Notes under the pieces: model-generated
What the model was told of the DNA's origin: nothing
The model's database searches: none
The model's input: the letters and a program-made list of their open reading frames with translations, nothing else
Program-made: the position numbers and the translations under genes
Shown here: positions 6,042 through 11,939 of the stretch, piece after piece
Layout: the number at the start of each line of letters is the position of its first letter
Position numbering within the stretch: the stretch's first letter is position 1
From: JAKJBL01 sp964461335
GTDB taxonomy: Bacteria > Bacillota > Clostridia > Christensenellales > CAG-138
DNA length: 11,939 bases
Assembly (NCBI GenBank): GCA_964461335.1
Contig: CAYWTY010000055.1
Coordinates: forward strand, 1 to 11,939
Direction of reading: 5' to 3'

Positions 6042-7939
6042 ATGCTCTCCAAATTTATGCTTGCCCTTGGCTTTTCAACAAGTATAGCATATCTTTCATC
6101 CAAAGCATAAGCAGATGCATGCAGCCTGTTTCGCTTTAAGTATATTCTTAGCTGACCTGTGCGCTTTAAGTTGTAGCTATTTCCTTCAAAAATAACGTTA
6201 CCGTTGGCAACATGTACAGGCCTGTTTTTAAATACAAGCTCTGTGCCTATATCCAAAGCATAATTAGTCTCGTAAGACTTCAGGCAGGCAGCTTGAATAT
6301 AGTCTTTTACTTGGCTGCTCATAAGCGCCTCATTTGTGCCTATAAGCAAATCTTTGCCGTTTTCACGCATATGCAGCGCATAACCTGAAGGCAGGTCAAG
6401 TACTGTTACATGTTCTTTCGAAAGCAGGTGCATAGGCAGCGCCCATAAAAAGATGCACAATATAGCTGAAACAAAAGCTAGAAGCCGCTTTTCTTTTTTC
6501 GGGCCGCGAAAATATTCGGAAATAAAGGCGCAGCTGCAAAAGAACATAATAAACGCGCCAAATGATGGGGATGGAATATTTAAACCTGCAGGCCTTGAGG
6601 CAAGTTCTGCAACAGCTCGCATCATATTAAGCGTTGTGCCAGCAACCCAAGCAACACAGGAAGCTGCCTGAGGAATGGCGGGGTATAATAGCAGCGCGCA
6701 AAATGCGGGAAGAACAGCAAGCGCAGCAAGAGGCACAGCTAATAAGTTTGCAAATACTGCAAGCATAGGCAGGTTTTTAAAATGCAGGGCAGATATAGGC
6801 ATTGTTGAAATGCTTGCGCTCACGCTTACTGAAAGTGCATCTGCTGCAGGCTCATTAAGGCTGGAAAATATCCTTTTTATTGGCTCATACAGCAGAAGCA
6901 GCCCAAGCACAGCGCTAAACGAGAGCTGGAAACCAGCGGAAAAAAGCGAAAATGGGGAAACTGCAAGTATAAGCAAAAAAGCAAGGCATAATGAGGAGAG
7001 TGTATCAGGCCGTCTCCATAAGATTTGGGATAACAGGAAACACAGCGCCATAATAGATGCGCGTACAGTTGCCTCCGAAAACGCGGAAAATATGCAGTAA
7101 ACGGTTAAAAAGCCCATTGCAGCAGCAAATTGCACCTTTATATGCGTGCGGCGCAGCAAAAATAGAAGTGCGCCAATAAGCAGGCCTACATGAAGCCCGG
7201 AAACTGCAAGCAAATGCGCAATGCCTGCAGCGCGAAAGTTTGAAAGCACCTCAGGCTGTATATCCTCTGTTCCTCCATGGAGCATACCTGCAGCAAGCGC
7301 TCCGTTTTCTTCACCAAGCATAGAAATAAGCGCTGCTGTGCTCTTTTCACGAAGCTCAAGAATACTAGGGATTATGCTATTGTCAGCGCTTAGAACCCTA
7401 TAAAAGCCTGCCCCTGAAAACGCGGTTGCAACAATACCTTTTGAAAAATAATGAAAGCGCATATCCATGCTGCCGAAGTTTCGCGCGCCTTGGGGGAGCG
7501 AAACTGAAGCTGTTGTGCTAAGCGTTTCTCCGCAGAAAAGTCTGCGTTTTTGTGTTGTGTTTTTAATAGTAAGCAGAACGCGGCCATCCACAGGGTAGCC
7601 GTTGCATGTGGCTTCATTTAGTACAACCCTTATGCTGTTTGCCTTATACTGTGGGGGCAGCGCAATTTTGCCATTTAGCTCACACGAAGCGCTTGGCTCC
7701 GGGAGGGTAGGGTAGGCAATTTGAAGCCTAAAAAGGCCTAAGGCAAGCATAAGCAGCAAAAGCGGGACAAGCTTAATTTTAAGCAGATATGCTATAAGCG
7801 CAAAAAGCAACCCAATGAGAATAACAGCATATGCAAAAGGGCCAAGCAAAAGCTTGCCAAGCGCTATACCTGCTCCAAAGCCTATTGCCATAAGTACAAA
7901 TTTACGCGGGTAGAAAAAACCTGTATTTTGCTCGCTCAT
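5996..7939 (-). CDS. comEC: ComEC/Rec2 family DNA-uptake channel with degenerate C-terminal domain
   Basis: ComEC forms the membrane channel that carries single-stranded DNA into the cell during transformation. The 647-residue protein has two or three N-terminal helices (13-70), a DUF4131-like beta domain (about 85-185) with Cys86, Cys112 and Cys136, and the competence domain (about 205-475). That domain carries the signature HLLAVSGLHVGLL (242-254) and many helices. Residues 485-505 form the last helix. The tail (509-647) starts like the usual metallo-beta-lactamase domain (VTVLDLPSGYALHMR) but has no HxxxDH motif and is about 100 residues short, so metal-dependent nuclease activity is unlikely. 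The ATG at 7939 overlaps the upstream stop as ATGA, and its weak ribosome binding site fits coupled translation. Confidence 0.9.
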   Translation of the reverse strand: MSEQNTGFFYPRKFVLMAIGFGAGIALGKLLLGPFAYAVILIGLLFALIAYLLKIKLVPLLLLMLALGLFRLQIAYPTLPEPSASCELNGKIALPPQYKANSIRVVLNEATCNGYPVDGRVLLTIKNTTQKRRLFCGETLSTTASVSLPQGARNFGSMDMRFHYFSKGIVATAFSGAGFYRVLSADNSIIPSILELREKSTAALISMLGEENGALAAGMLHGGTEDIQPEVLSNFRAAGIAHLLAVSGLHVGLLIGALLFLLRRTHIKVQFAAAMGFLTVYCIFSAFSEATVRASIMALCFLLSQILWRRPDTLSSLCLAFLLILAVSPFSLFSAGFQLSFSAVLGLLLLYEPIKRIFSSLNEPAADALSVSVSASISTMPISALHFKNLPMLAVFANLLAVPLAALAVLPAFCALLLYPAIPQAASCVAWVAGTTLNMMRAVAELASRPAGLNIPSPSFGAFIMFFCSCAFISEYFRGPKKEKRLLAFVSAILCIFLWALPMHLLSKEHVTVLDLPSGYALHMRENGKDLLIGTNEALMSSQVKDYIQAACLKSYETNYALDIGTELVFKNRPVHVANGNVIFEGNSYNLKRTGQLRIYLKRNRLHASAYALDERYAILVEKPRASINLESIWTMHNSTRSLQKAQ

Positions 7940-8592
7940 TCTATATCTGCAGCCAAAACAAGACCCTCGTTTTCAACTAACATAGCTGTAAACGAAAAGC
8001 CATGCTGTGTTTCTCTGCCCAGCTTACCTGTATTAAGCGTTGAGGTTGAAAGGTTTACACATGCAAGCGCAGTTGATTGCGGGAAATAACCCTCAGGGGA
8101 AACTGAATTTAACACATCAGGCAAAATTAATCTAACACGCTCTTCAACTGCAGCTGCATCGTCATTAAACCGCTGCTGCAAAGCGTGTTCGATTTCACTC
8201 TTTGATGAGGCGCCTTTTTTGTAAGGCGCTAAATTGAAGTAGAGCGAAAAGCCTTTAATGTACCCGCCTTGTGCAAAAAGCTGCAGAGTATCCTGAACAT
8301 CATCGCTAAAAGCATCAGTAGAAATTGTAAATATATTGGCGCTTTCATCTTCTGCTTCAAGGCTAAACCCTGCGTCTTTGAGCCTTTCTAACACAACAGC
8401 AGCACGCAACCCCGGGGTATTAGCAGGTGTGGGTGTGGCAGCAATAGGTTCAGGTACTGCTTCTTTTGCATGTGCGTTCATGCTGATTAAAACATAAATA
8501 AGCGCAGAGAAAACAAGCACTGCACAGAAAAACAGCGCCTTTTGCATTGAGGATGAGAGGCTTGCTCGCTTCTTGGGTTTTGTGGCTTCCAT
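7936..8592 (-). CDS. Single-pass membrane protein of unknown function, upstream of comEC
   Basis: This 218-residue protein has a basic N-terminus (KPKKR), one membrane helix at about 18-38 (ALFFCAVLVFSALIYVLISM) and a short Pro-Thr linker (49-60). An extracytoplasmic domain of about 155 residues follows (62-218), with mixed alpha and beta character: VVLERLKDAGFSLE, then NIFTISTD, then FSLYFNLAPY. The ATG at 8592 is preceded by GGCGGA at 7 bp; a TTG at 8607 lies inside that site and is less likely. The stop overlaps the comEC ATG (ATGA), so the two are made together. The transcript comes from a good promoter at 8657-8685. I do not recognise the family. Its position suggests an envelope partner of ComEC, which is inference only. 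Confidence 0.75.
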   Translation of the reverse strand: MEATKPKKRASLSSSMQKALFFCAVLVFSALIYVLISMNAHAKEAVPEPIAATPTPANTPGLRAAVVLERLKDAGFSLEAEDESANIFTISTDAFSDDVQDTLQLFAQGGYIKGFSLYFNLAPYKKGASSKSEIEHALQQRFNDDAAAVEERVRLILPDVLNSVSPEGYFPQSTALACVNLSTSTLNTGKLGRETQHGFSFTAMLVENEGLVLAADIE

Positions 8593-8656
8593 TATAATTT
8601 CCGCCAAATGAAATTTGCCGTATTATTGGGTATAAAGCGATATTTTGCTTATAGAC

Positions 8657-8685
8657 AGTATAATATATACTCAAGACTTGTTCAA
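8657..8685 (-). promoter_or_regulatory. Promoter of the membrane protein-comEC-holA operon
   Basis: On the minus strand TTGAAC (8685-8680) and TATACT (8662-8657) are 17 bp apart. The -10 lies in a perfect inverted repeat, AGTATA-N3-TATACT (8657-8671), a candidate operator, although AT-rich -10 regions give such repeats easily. The start would be near 8650, giving a leader of about 57 nt. Confidence 0.75.
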
Positions 8686-8722
8686 CATTTATAAAAGGAC
8701 TTGGTCTTTTCTAAACTTTTAA

Positions 8723-9088
8723 TTAAAGCTCTTTTGCGTGGCTGCTTATGCAGTCGAAGCTCTCTTGGCTTATTATGTGTTCTATGCGGCAGGCATCCGC
8801 TTTTGCATTTTGTTCGCTTACTCCAAGCCTCATTAAATAGTTTGATAGGACTTTATGCCTGTTATATATACGCTCTGCGATTTTTTGCCCCTTAGCCGTA
8901 AGTGTAATGAACCCGGAACAATCAACAAGTATATAGCCATTTTCGCGAAGCTGCTTCATAGCATAGCTTACACTGGGCTTTGTGTACTTAAGCTTATGGG
9001 CTATATCAATTGAGCGTACTTGACCAAGGCTATTTGTAAGAACTAAAATAGCCTCAAGATAGTTTTCTGCGGATTCTCGTATTTTCAC
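8723..9088 (-). CDS. DtxR/MntR-family metal-dependent transcriptional regulator, short form
   Basis: This 121-residue protein has an N-terminal winged helix (1-72: SAENYLEAILVL, then SIDIAHKLKYTKPSVSYAMKQLRENGYI, wing FITLTAKG) and a helical dimerisation domain (73-121). There is no SH3-like third domain, as in MntR-type members. Aligned by eye to Bacillus MntR, the metal-site positions are Asn9, Glu12, His78, Cys100, Glu103 and His104. MntR has Asp and Glu where this protein has Asn9 and Cys100. The CRIEH motif matches the Cys-x-x-Glu-His of iron-sensing DtxR/IdeR. The ligand could thus be Fe(II) rather than Mn(II), which is inference. The start is GTG at 9088, with AGGGG 8 bp before it. No metal transporter gene is adjacent, so its targets lie elsewhere. 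Confidence 0.9.
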   Translation of the reverse strand: MKIRESAENYLEAILVLTNSLGQVRSIDIAHKLKYTKPSVSYAMKQLRENGYILVDCSGFITLTAKGQKIAERIYNRHKVLSNYLMRLGVSEQNAKADACRIEHIISQESFDCISSHAKEL

Positions 9089-9114
9089 AGCTTTACCCCT
9101 AGGCCTTTACTCTT

Positions 9115-9143
9115 ATCTTATCATGCAAAAGCATCTTGTTCAA
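9115..9143 (-). promoter_or_regulatory. Promoter and candidate operator of the DtxR-type gene
   Basis: On the minus strand TTGAAC (9143-9138) and TAAGAT (9120-9115) are 17 bp apart. The spacer holds a perfect inverted repeat, ATGC-N4-GCAT (9123-9134), well placed to block polymerase and so a candidate autoregulatory site. It does not match the classical DtxR or MntR boxes that I know. Confidence 0.75.
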
Positions 9144-9170
9144 ATTCAGCAGGAAGAAGCTTAATTTGTT

Positions 9171-9626
9171 TTATTCGCTGTGAAGCGAATACACAGGCAA
9201 GCATTTATTCCCCTGCTTAAGGTTAAAAAGCCGCGCATCAATCTCTTTTATGCTCAACAAATAGAGCATTTCAAGGCAGGTTTTGTTCAGCGAGGCATAA
9301 AGCTCATCCATGACTTCTGCCATGCCTGAAGCAATAACACATTCCATATCTAAATCGCCCGAGCGCCAGGATTGAACAATTGGGTTAAACCCAAGCGCAT
9401 TTGCAACTATGCCAAGCGTTATGCACTCAGGCTGCAACACCATAAAATAGCCGCCCTTTTGACCTTGCTTTGCGCTAACAAGCCCTGCTGCGCAAAGCTT
9501 TGTCATTACTTTGCGTATTCGCGCAGGGTTCGTACATACATTTTTGGCTATATTTTCACTCGTTGCAAGCCGCATGCGGTTAAGGTAGACCAACGAGTGT
9601 ATAGCAATTGAGAACTCACTCAACAT
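9171..9626 (-). CDS. Rrf2-family transcriptional regulator without the usual cysteine triad
   Basis: This 151-residue protein has the Rrf2 layout: FSIAIHSLVYLN (5-16), winged helix with TSENIAKNVCTNPARIRKVMTKLCAAGLV (22-50), wing KQGQKGGYFM, then a dimerisation helix and tail. Family members are dimeric repressors or activators. NsrR, IscR and RsrR carry Fe-S clusters, while CymR responds to cysteine metabolism. Here only Cys96 lies where three ligand Cys are usually found (the others are at 31, 45, 68, 117 and 142). It is therefore either cluster-free or uses other ligands. The ATG at 9626 overlaps the polyferredoxin stop by 11 nt, with GAGG at 9639-9642; a GTG at 9644 is the alternative. 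As the last gene of the redox operon it probably regulates that operon. Confidence 0.88.
   Translation of the reverse strand: MLSEFSIAIHSLVYLNRMRLATSENIAKNVCTNPARIRKVMTKLCAAGLVSAKQGQKGGYFMVLQPECITLGIVANALGFNPIVQSWRSGDLDMECVIASGMAEVMDELYASLNKTCLEMLYLLSIKEIDARLFNLKQGNKCLPVYSLHSE
9172..9191. other. Perfect hairpin at the operon end
   Basis: TATTCGCT and AGCGAATA form an 8-bp stem with a 4-base loop, overlapping the Rrf2 gene's last codons and stop. Read on the plus strand the loop is GTGA, a GNRA tetraloop. Neither side is followed by a T-run, so it is not a normal intrinsic terminator. It may stabilise the 3' end or mark a weak end. Confidence 0.4.
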
Positions 9627-10512
9627 AAGCTTGTTCAGCCTCACAATTAGATTTGCATTGCTTTAAGGTTGTATGTATAGCGCCGACAGGGCAGGCTTTC
9701 CTGCAAGCGCCGCAGCGTATGCACTCTGTGCTGTTGGGCTTTTTAAAAACAGGGATGCTTAAAGGGCAGGCCTTTTGGCAGGCGCCGCAGTTTATGCAGG
9801 CAGCAGTATCAACTTTAAAGCGGTAAAGGGCGATAGGGTTAAACAGCCCGTAAATAGCGCCAAGCGGGCACAGATACCTGCAAAACGGCCTGTAAACAAG
9901 CAGCGACAGCAGCAAAAGCATAACTAAAATAAGCATTTTAAAGACAAACAAGCCCCCAAGCGCAGGGCGGAGCGAGCTGTTAATGGCAACTAAGGGGATT
10001 CCTGCAAACAATGTGCCTGAAGGGCAAATAAACTTGCAAAACCAAGGGCTGCCCTGGCCTACAATATCGAGAACAGTTAAAGGCAAAAGCACAACGAAAA
10101 CTGCCAAAATAATGTATTTCAAGTAGAGTAAAGCTTTGTCTCCAGGCAGTTTATTCAGCTTTTTGTAAAAAGGCAGCTTATGAAGCAAGTCCTGCACAAG
10201 GCCAAACGGGCAAAGCCAGCCGCAAATGACGCGGCCAAGCAAAGCCCCAAAAGCGAAAAGGAACCCAACAACATAAAATGAAAAATTATAGCCGCGGTTT
10301 GAAAGCACAGCCTGCAGAGAGCCGATTGGGCATGAACCGAGCGCACCTGGGCATGAATAGCAGTTAAGCCCGGGCACGCAGGCAACCTTTAATGGGCCTG
10401 TATAAATCGTACCGGATTTGAAGCCTTCAAGGTATCCGTTCGTTAAAGCTGCAACGCTTATTTGTACAATATGCCGGAGGCTCTGCCCCTGGTTCGTTTT
10501 CTTTTTAGCCAA
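9616..10512 (-). CDS. NapH-like polyferredoxin membrane protein (4Fe-4S)
   Basis: This 298-residue membrane protein has several Fe-S motifs. An N-terminal Cys group (45, 51, 54, 61) is followed by about four membrane helices (78-97, 128-150, 165-176, 186-207). Three Cys-x3-Cys-Pro motifs sit at the membrane face (97/101, 159/163, 211/215). The C-terminal domain holds two classical 4Fe-4S ferredoxin motifs, C-x2-C-x2-C-x3-CP (239-249 and 264-274), plus Cys286 and Cys290. NapH/MauN/CcoG-type proteins pass electrons between soluble carriers and membrane or outside partners. Here the neighbours are TlpA-like and CXXC proteins, so I infer it feeds electrons outward to thiols. The start is TTG at 10512; an in-frame TAG at 10516-10518 excludes a longer product, and GGAG (10523-10526) lies 10 bp before it. 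Confidence 0.9.
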   Translation of the reverse strand: MAKKKTNQGQSLRHIVQISVAALTNGYLEGFKSGTIYTGPLKVACVPGLNCYSCPGALGSCPIGSLQAVLSNRGYNFSFYVVGFLFAFGALLGRVICGWLCPFGLVQDLLHKLPFYKKLNKLPGDKALLYLKYIILAVFVVLLPLTVLDIVGQGSPWFCKFICPSGTLFAGIPLVAINSSLRPALGGLFVFKMLILVMLLLLSLLVYRPFCRYLCPLGAIYGLFNPIALYRFKVDTAACINCGACQKACPLSIPVFKKPNSTECIRCGACRKACPVGAIHTTLKQCKSNCEAEQAYVE

Positions 10513-10645
10513 GGCCTATGCACTCCATACAAATCATAGTTGCTTTTCTTAGCACTACTGCTGTTTCGTTGCGGAAAATTCCTATGGCTATAAAAGCTAA
10601 AGCAGTAATAGTCAGCACAACCCACGCATGCTTACGCACCCTCAT
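10505..10645 (-). CDS. 46-residue membrane protein with C-terminal CXXC (CD1871A-like)
   Basis: This small gene fills the gap between the TlpA-like and polyferredoxin genes. Its 46 residues start MRVRKH, then one membrane helix (about 7-24, AWVVLTITALAFIAIGIF), a basic-amphipathic stretch (RNETAVVLRKA) and the end ICMECIGLG with Cys39 and Cys42. The positive N-terminus predicts a cytoplasmic N-terminus and an external CXXC. The organisation matches what I know as the CD1871A family of CXXC proteins of Clostridia, named from memory. The ATG at 10645 has GAGG at 10652-10655, six bases upstream. It overlaps the TlpA-like stop by 14 nt and the polyferredoxin start by 8 nt, so the three are translationally coupled. 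The likely role is a thiol relay between them. No experimental function is known to me. Confidence 0.85.
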   Translation of the reverse strand: MRVRKHAWVVLTITALAFIAIGIFRNETAVVLRKATMICMECIGLG

Positions 10646-11255
10646 TCACATCCTCAAGATATTCTTCAATGGTTCTAATCCATTCCTGCTTGCTCTTTGA
10701 GCCTGTTAAGGCTTTGCCTACTAAAAACCCGTTTTTATCAACAAAAATTGTATGGGGTATAGCAGCAACCTTTGCAAGCCTTGTTTTAATCAGCTCAAGC
10801 GAGGGGAGTAGGTGCGTATAGCCTGCGCCTGTTTTTTCTACAAGCTCCTTTGCAAGTTCCACCTGAGAGTCTACAATATTCCCTGAGCTGTCAGTTGCAT
10901 CAACAACAATTCCGACTATCTGAACGCCCTTCTCAGAGTATTCTTTTGCTATTTCGCCTAAATCAGGCATTTCATCTATACATGGGCTGCAAAACGTGCC
11001 CCATATGTTGACCATTGTCAAATCATAGTTCTGAAAGAGCTCCTGTGTGAAGGTTTCCCCGTAAATATCTGTTGTCGAAAAGTCCCCAAAGCTTGCTGCT
11101 GTTGCTTTTGCGGGCGCTGTACTTTCTGTAGGCGTCTGTTCAGGCGTAGTTTGAGGTTTGGACGGCAGAATGTTAGAAAGCAGAACGCAGCAGCCGCTTG
11201 CAAAAAAAGAAAGCAAAAGCAGAGCTGTAAGTAATAGAACAAGTTTGGTTTTCAT
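10632..11255 (-). CDS. TlpA/ResA-like thioredoxin-fold lipoprotein
   Basis: This 207-residue protein has a lipoprotein signal (1-22: hydrophobic core, then ASGC, with Cys22 as the lipid site; Cys23 follows). A Thr/Pro/Gln-rich linker (33-54) precedes a thioredoxin-like domain (55-205). The redox motif WGTFCSPCIDEMP gives Cys89 and Cys92, and the cis-proline loop is AIPHTIFVD (165-173). The region VVDATDSSGNIVDSQVELA (117-135) is a family-type insert. Members on the outer membrane face reduce disulfides in cytochrome c maturation, sporulation or repair of thiol proteins. No cytochrome gene is visible here, so the substrate is open. The ATG at 11255 is preceded by GGAGG at 8 bp. The next gene (46 residues) overlaps this stop, and the rhodanese gene lies 26 bp upstream. 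Confidence 0.92.
   Translation of the reverse strand: MKTKLVLLLTALLLLSFFASGCCVLLSNILPSKPQTTPEQTPTESTAPAKATAASFGDFSTTDIYGETFTQELFQNYDLTMVNIWGTFCSPCIDEMPDLGEIAKEYSEKGVQIVGIVVDATDSSGNIVDSQVELAKELVEKTGAGYTHLLPSLELIKTRLAKVAAIPHTIFVDKNGFLVGKALTGSKSKQEWIRTIEEYLEDVNEGA
10652..10655 (-). promoter_or_regulatory. Ribosome binding site of the 46-residue CXXC gene
   Basis: GAGG on the minus strand lies six bases before the ATG at 10645 and inside the 3' end of the TlpA-like gene. It is the best evidence that the short frame is translated. Confidence 0.7.
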
Positions 11256-11281
11256 AATAAATCCTCCAAGCATAGTAACGC

Positions 11282-11842
11282 TTATGCTGCGTCATCTATA
11301 GTTATTTCGTAAGGCCAGTTGGTAATCCCGCCAAAGTCATATATATTTTCATAGCCAAGGTCGAGTAGCTTCATTGAAGCAACCCTGCTTCTGTTGCCTG
11401 AGCGGCAATATACTAATATAATAGCAGTTTTGTCCGGCAAAAGCTCAGGCTGCACTTCGCCTATTGTTTCGTTTGGCAAAAGAAGCGCACCCGGAATATA
11501 GCCTGTGGCATATTCCGCCTCTGTTCGAACATCTACTATTACAACCGGCTCATCGCCATTTATCATTTCCCATGCTTCTTCTGCACTAATGCGTTTATAC
11601 AGCGCTTCGCTTTTTTGTGGAGGCTCTTCTGAAGGTTCATTTTCTGCTTTGCCAAGGCTATAGTTTTCCGGCAGCGGCTCAAGTTCCGGCGGCTCGCAGG
11701 GTTCGCATTCAACTTCTGCTTCAGGCACAGCTATCTCCAAAGAGTTATCCTTGTTTAAAGGCGGCGCAGCGCAGGCGCATAACAAAAAAACAAATACAGC
11801 AATACTAAAACCCAATATAAGGGTCTTCATTCCTTTGGCCAT
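11282..11842 (-). CDS. Rhodanese-like lipoprotein (single-domain sulfurtransferase)
   Basis: This 186-residue protein has a lipoprotein signal (hydrophobic 8-21, LCAC with Cys24 as lipid site) and an acidic Glu/Pro-rich linker (36-78) holding CEPC (46-49). A rhodanese domain follows (about 80-180). Its marks are ISAEEAWEMI, VVIVDVRTEAEYATGYIPGA (100-119) and the catalytic loop CRSGNRS (146-152), with Cys146 carrying the persulfide. The six-residue loop is typical of single-domain rhodaneses such as PspE/GlpE. The lipid anchor places it outside the membrane, next to the TlpA-like protein, which could reduce its persulfide. The ATG at 11842 has AGGAG 8 bp before it; Met5 lacks a spaced site. 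It is the first gene of the operon. Confidence 0.92.
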   Translation of the reverse strand: MAKGMKTLILGFSIAVFVFLLCACAAPPLNKDNSLEIAVPEAEVECEPCEPPELEPLPENYSLGKAENEPSEEPPQKSEALYKRISAEEAWEMINGDEPVVIVDVRTEAEYATGYIPGALLLPNETIGEVQPELLPDKTAIILVYCRSGNRSRVASMKLLDLGYENIYDFGGITNWPYEITIDDAA

Positions 11843-11877
11843 ACTGGTCGCTCCTGTTCTGTAATTAAATTAGTTAC

Positions 11878-11890
11878 AGTTACTATAACT
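11878..11890. promoter_or_regulatory. Candidate operator over the -10 of the redox operon
   Basis: AGTTA-CTA-TAACT is a perfect 5-bp-arm inverted repeat overlapping the -10 (11882-11887). AGTTAC is also repeated directly at 11872-11877 and 11878-11883. A regulator such as the operon's own Rrf2 protein could bind here, which is inference. Confidence 0.45.
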
Positions 11891-11910
11891 TAGGGAACAT
11901 GCAATGTCAA
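11882..11910 (-). promoter_or_regulatory. Strong promoter of the rhodanese-TlpA-CXXC-polyferredoxin-Rrf2 operon
   Basis: On the minus strand TTGACA (11910-11905, perfect) and TATAGT (11887-11882) are 17 bp apart. A second inverted repeat, ACAT-N3-ATGT (11897-11907), overlaps the -35 and spacer, and a 10-bp palindrome, AACAATTGTT (11925-11934), lies just upstream. The region beyond to the window end holds no gene that I can support. Confidence 0.85.
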
Positions 11911-11939
11911 GCGTGCTGGATGTGAACAATTGTTAGGCA

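Noticed and set aside
6453..7100. Plus-strand frames inside comEC
   Set aside because: They are antisense to conserved ComEC membrane segments and have no ribosome binding sites or domain signs.
8693..8710. AAAAG-GAC/GTC-TTTT hairpin after the DtxR-type gene as an intrinsic terminator
   Set aside because: The stem is AT-rich with a bulge and lacks a T-run beyond the stem, so it is too weak to call.
10518..10700. A 60-codon plus-strand frame over the gap between the TlpA-like and polyferredoxin genes
   Set aside because: It is antisense to the better supported 46-residue CXXC gene, which has a ribosome binding site and coupled overlaps.

Overview
The window looks like chromosomal DNA of a low-to-mid GC Bacillota, most likely class Clostridia. 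The clues are strong purine-rich ribosome binding sites, canonical TTGACA/TATAAT-type promoters, Pro-Thr-rich linkers in exported proteins, lipoproteins and single-membrane export signals, a PadR/HAAS-domain gene pair, and a small CXXC protein of a type I know from Clostridia. An affiliation near Christensenellales is only a guess. I see no tRNA, rRNA, CRISPR array, insertion sequence or phage gene. Codon use looks uniform, so I see no sign of recent transfer.

Left part (1-4102, plus strand): an exported NlpC/P60 cell-wall peptidase with a Pro-Thr repeat linker is followed, with a short overlap, by a membrane-anchored surface protein of unknown role. A good intrinsic terminator closes this pair. 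A strong promoter then drives a PadR-family repressor and an overlapping HAAS-domain multi-pass membrane protein.

Middle (4144-8592): two divergent genes of unknown function (a Met/Gln/Asn-rich 166-residue protein and a 97-residue helical protein) share a 113-bp intergenic region. Beyond them, on the minus strand, is an operon of an unknown single-pass membrane protein, ComEC (DNA-uptake channel) and HolA (DNA polymerase III delta), with overlapping genes. The ComEC C-terminal region keeps only a degenerate remnant of the metallo-beta-lactamase domain.

Right part (8723-11842, minus strand): a short DtxR/MntR-type metalloregulator has its own promoter. Upstream of it lies the most interesting unit, a compact five-gene operon: rhodanese lipoprotein, TlpA-like thioredoxin lipoprotein, a 46-residue membrane protein with a C-terminal CXXC, a NapH-like polyferredoxin membrane protein, and an Rrf2-type regulator. 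The 46-residue gene overlaps both neighbours and is easily missed. Together the genes suggest a redox or sulfur-transfer chain that moves electrons from a cytoplasmic-side Fe-S membrane protein to thiol proteins on the outer face of the membrane, with a regulator encoded last.
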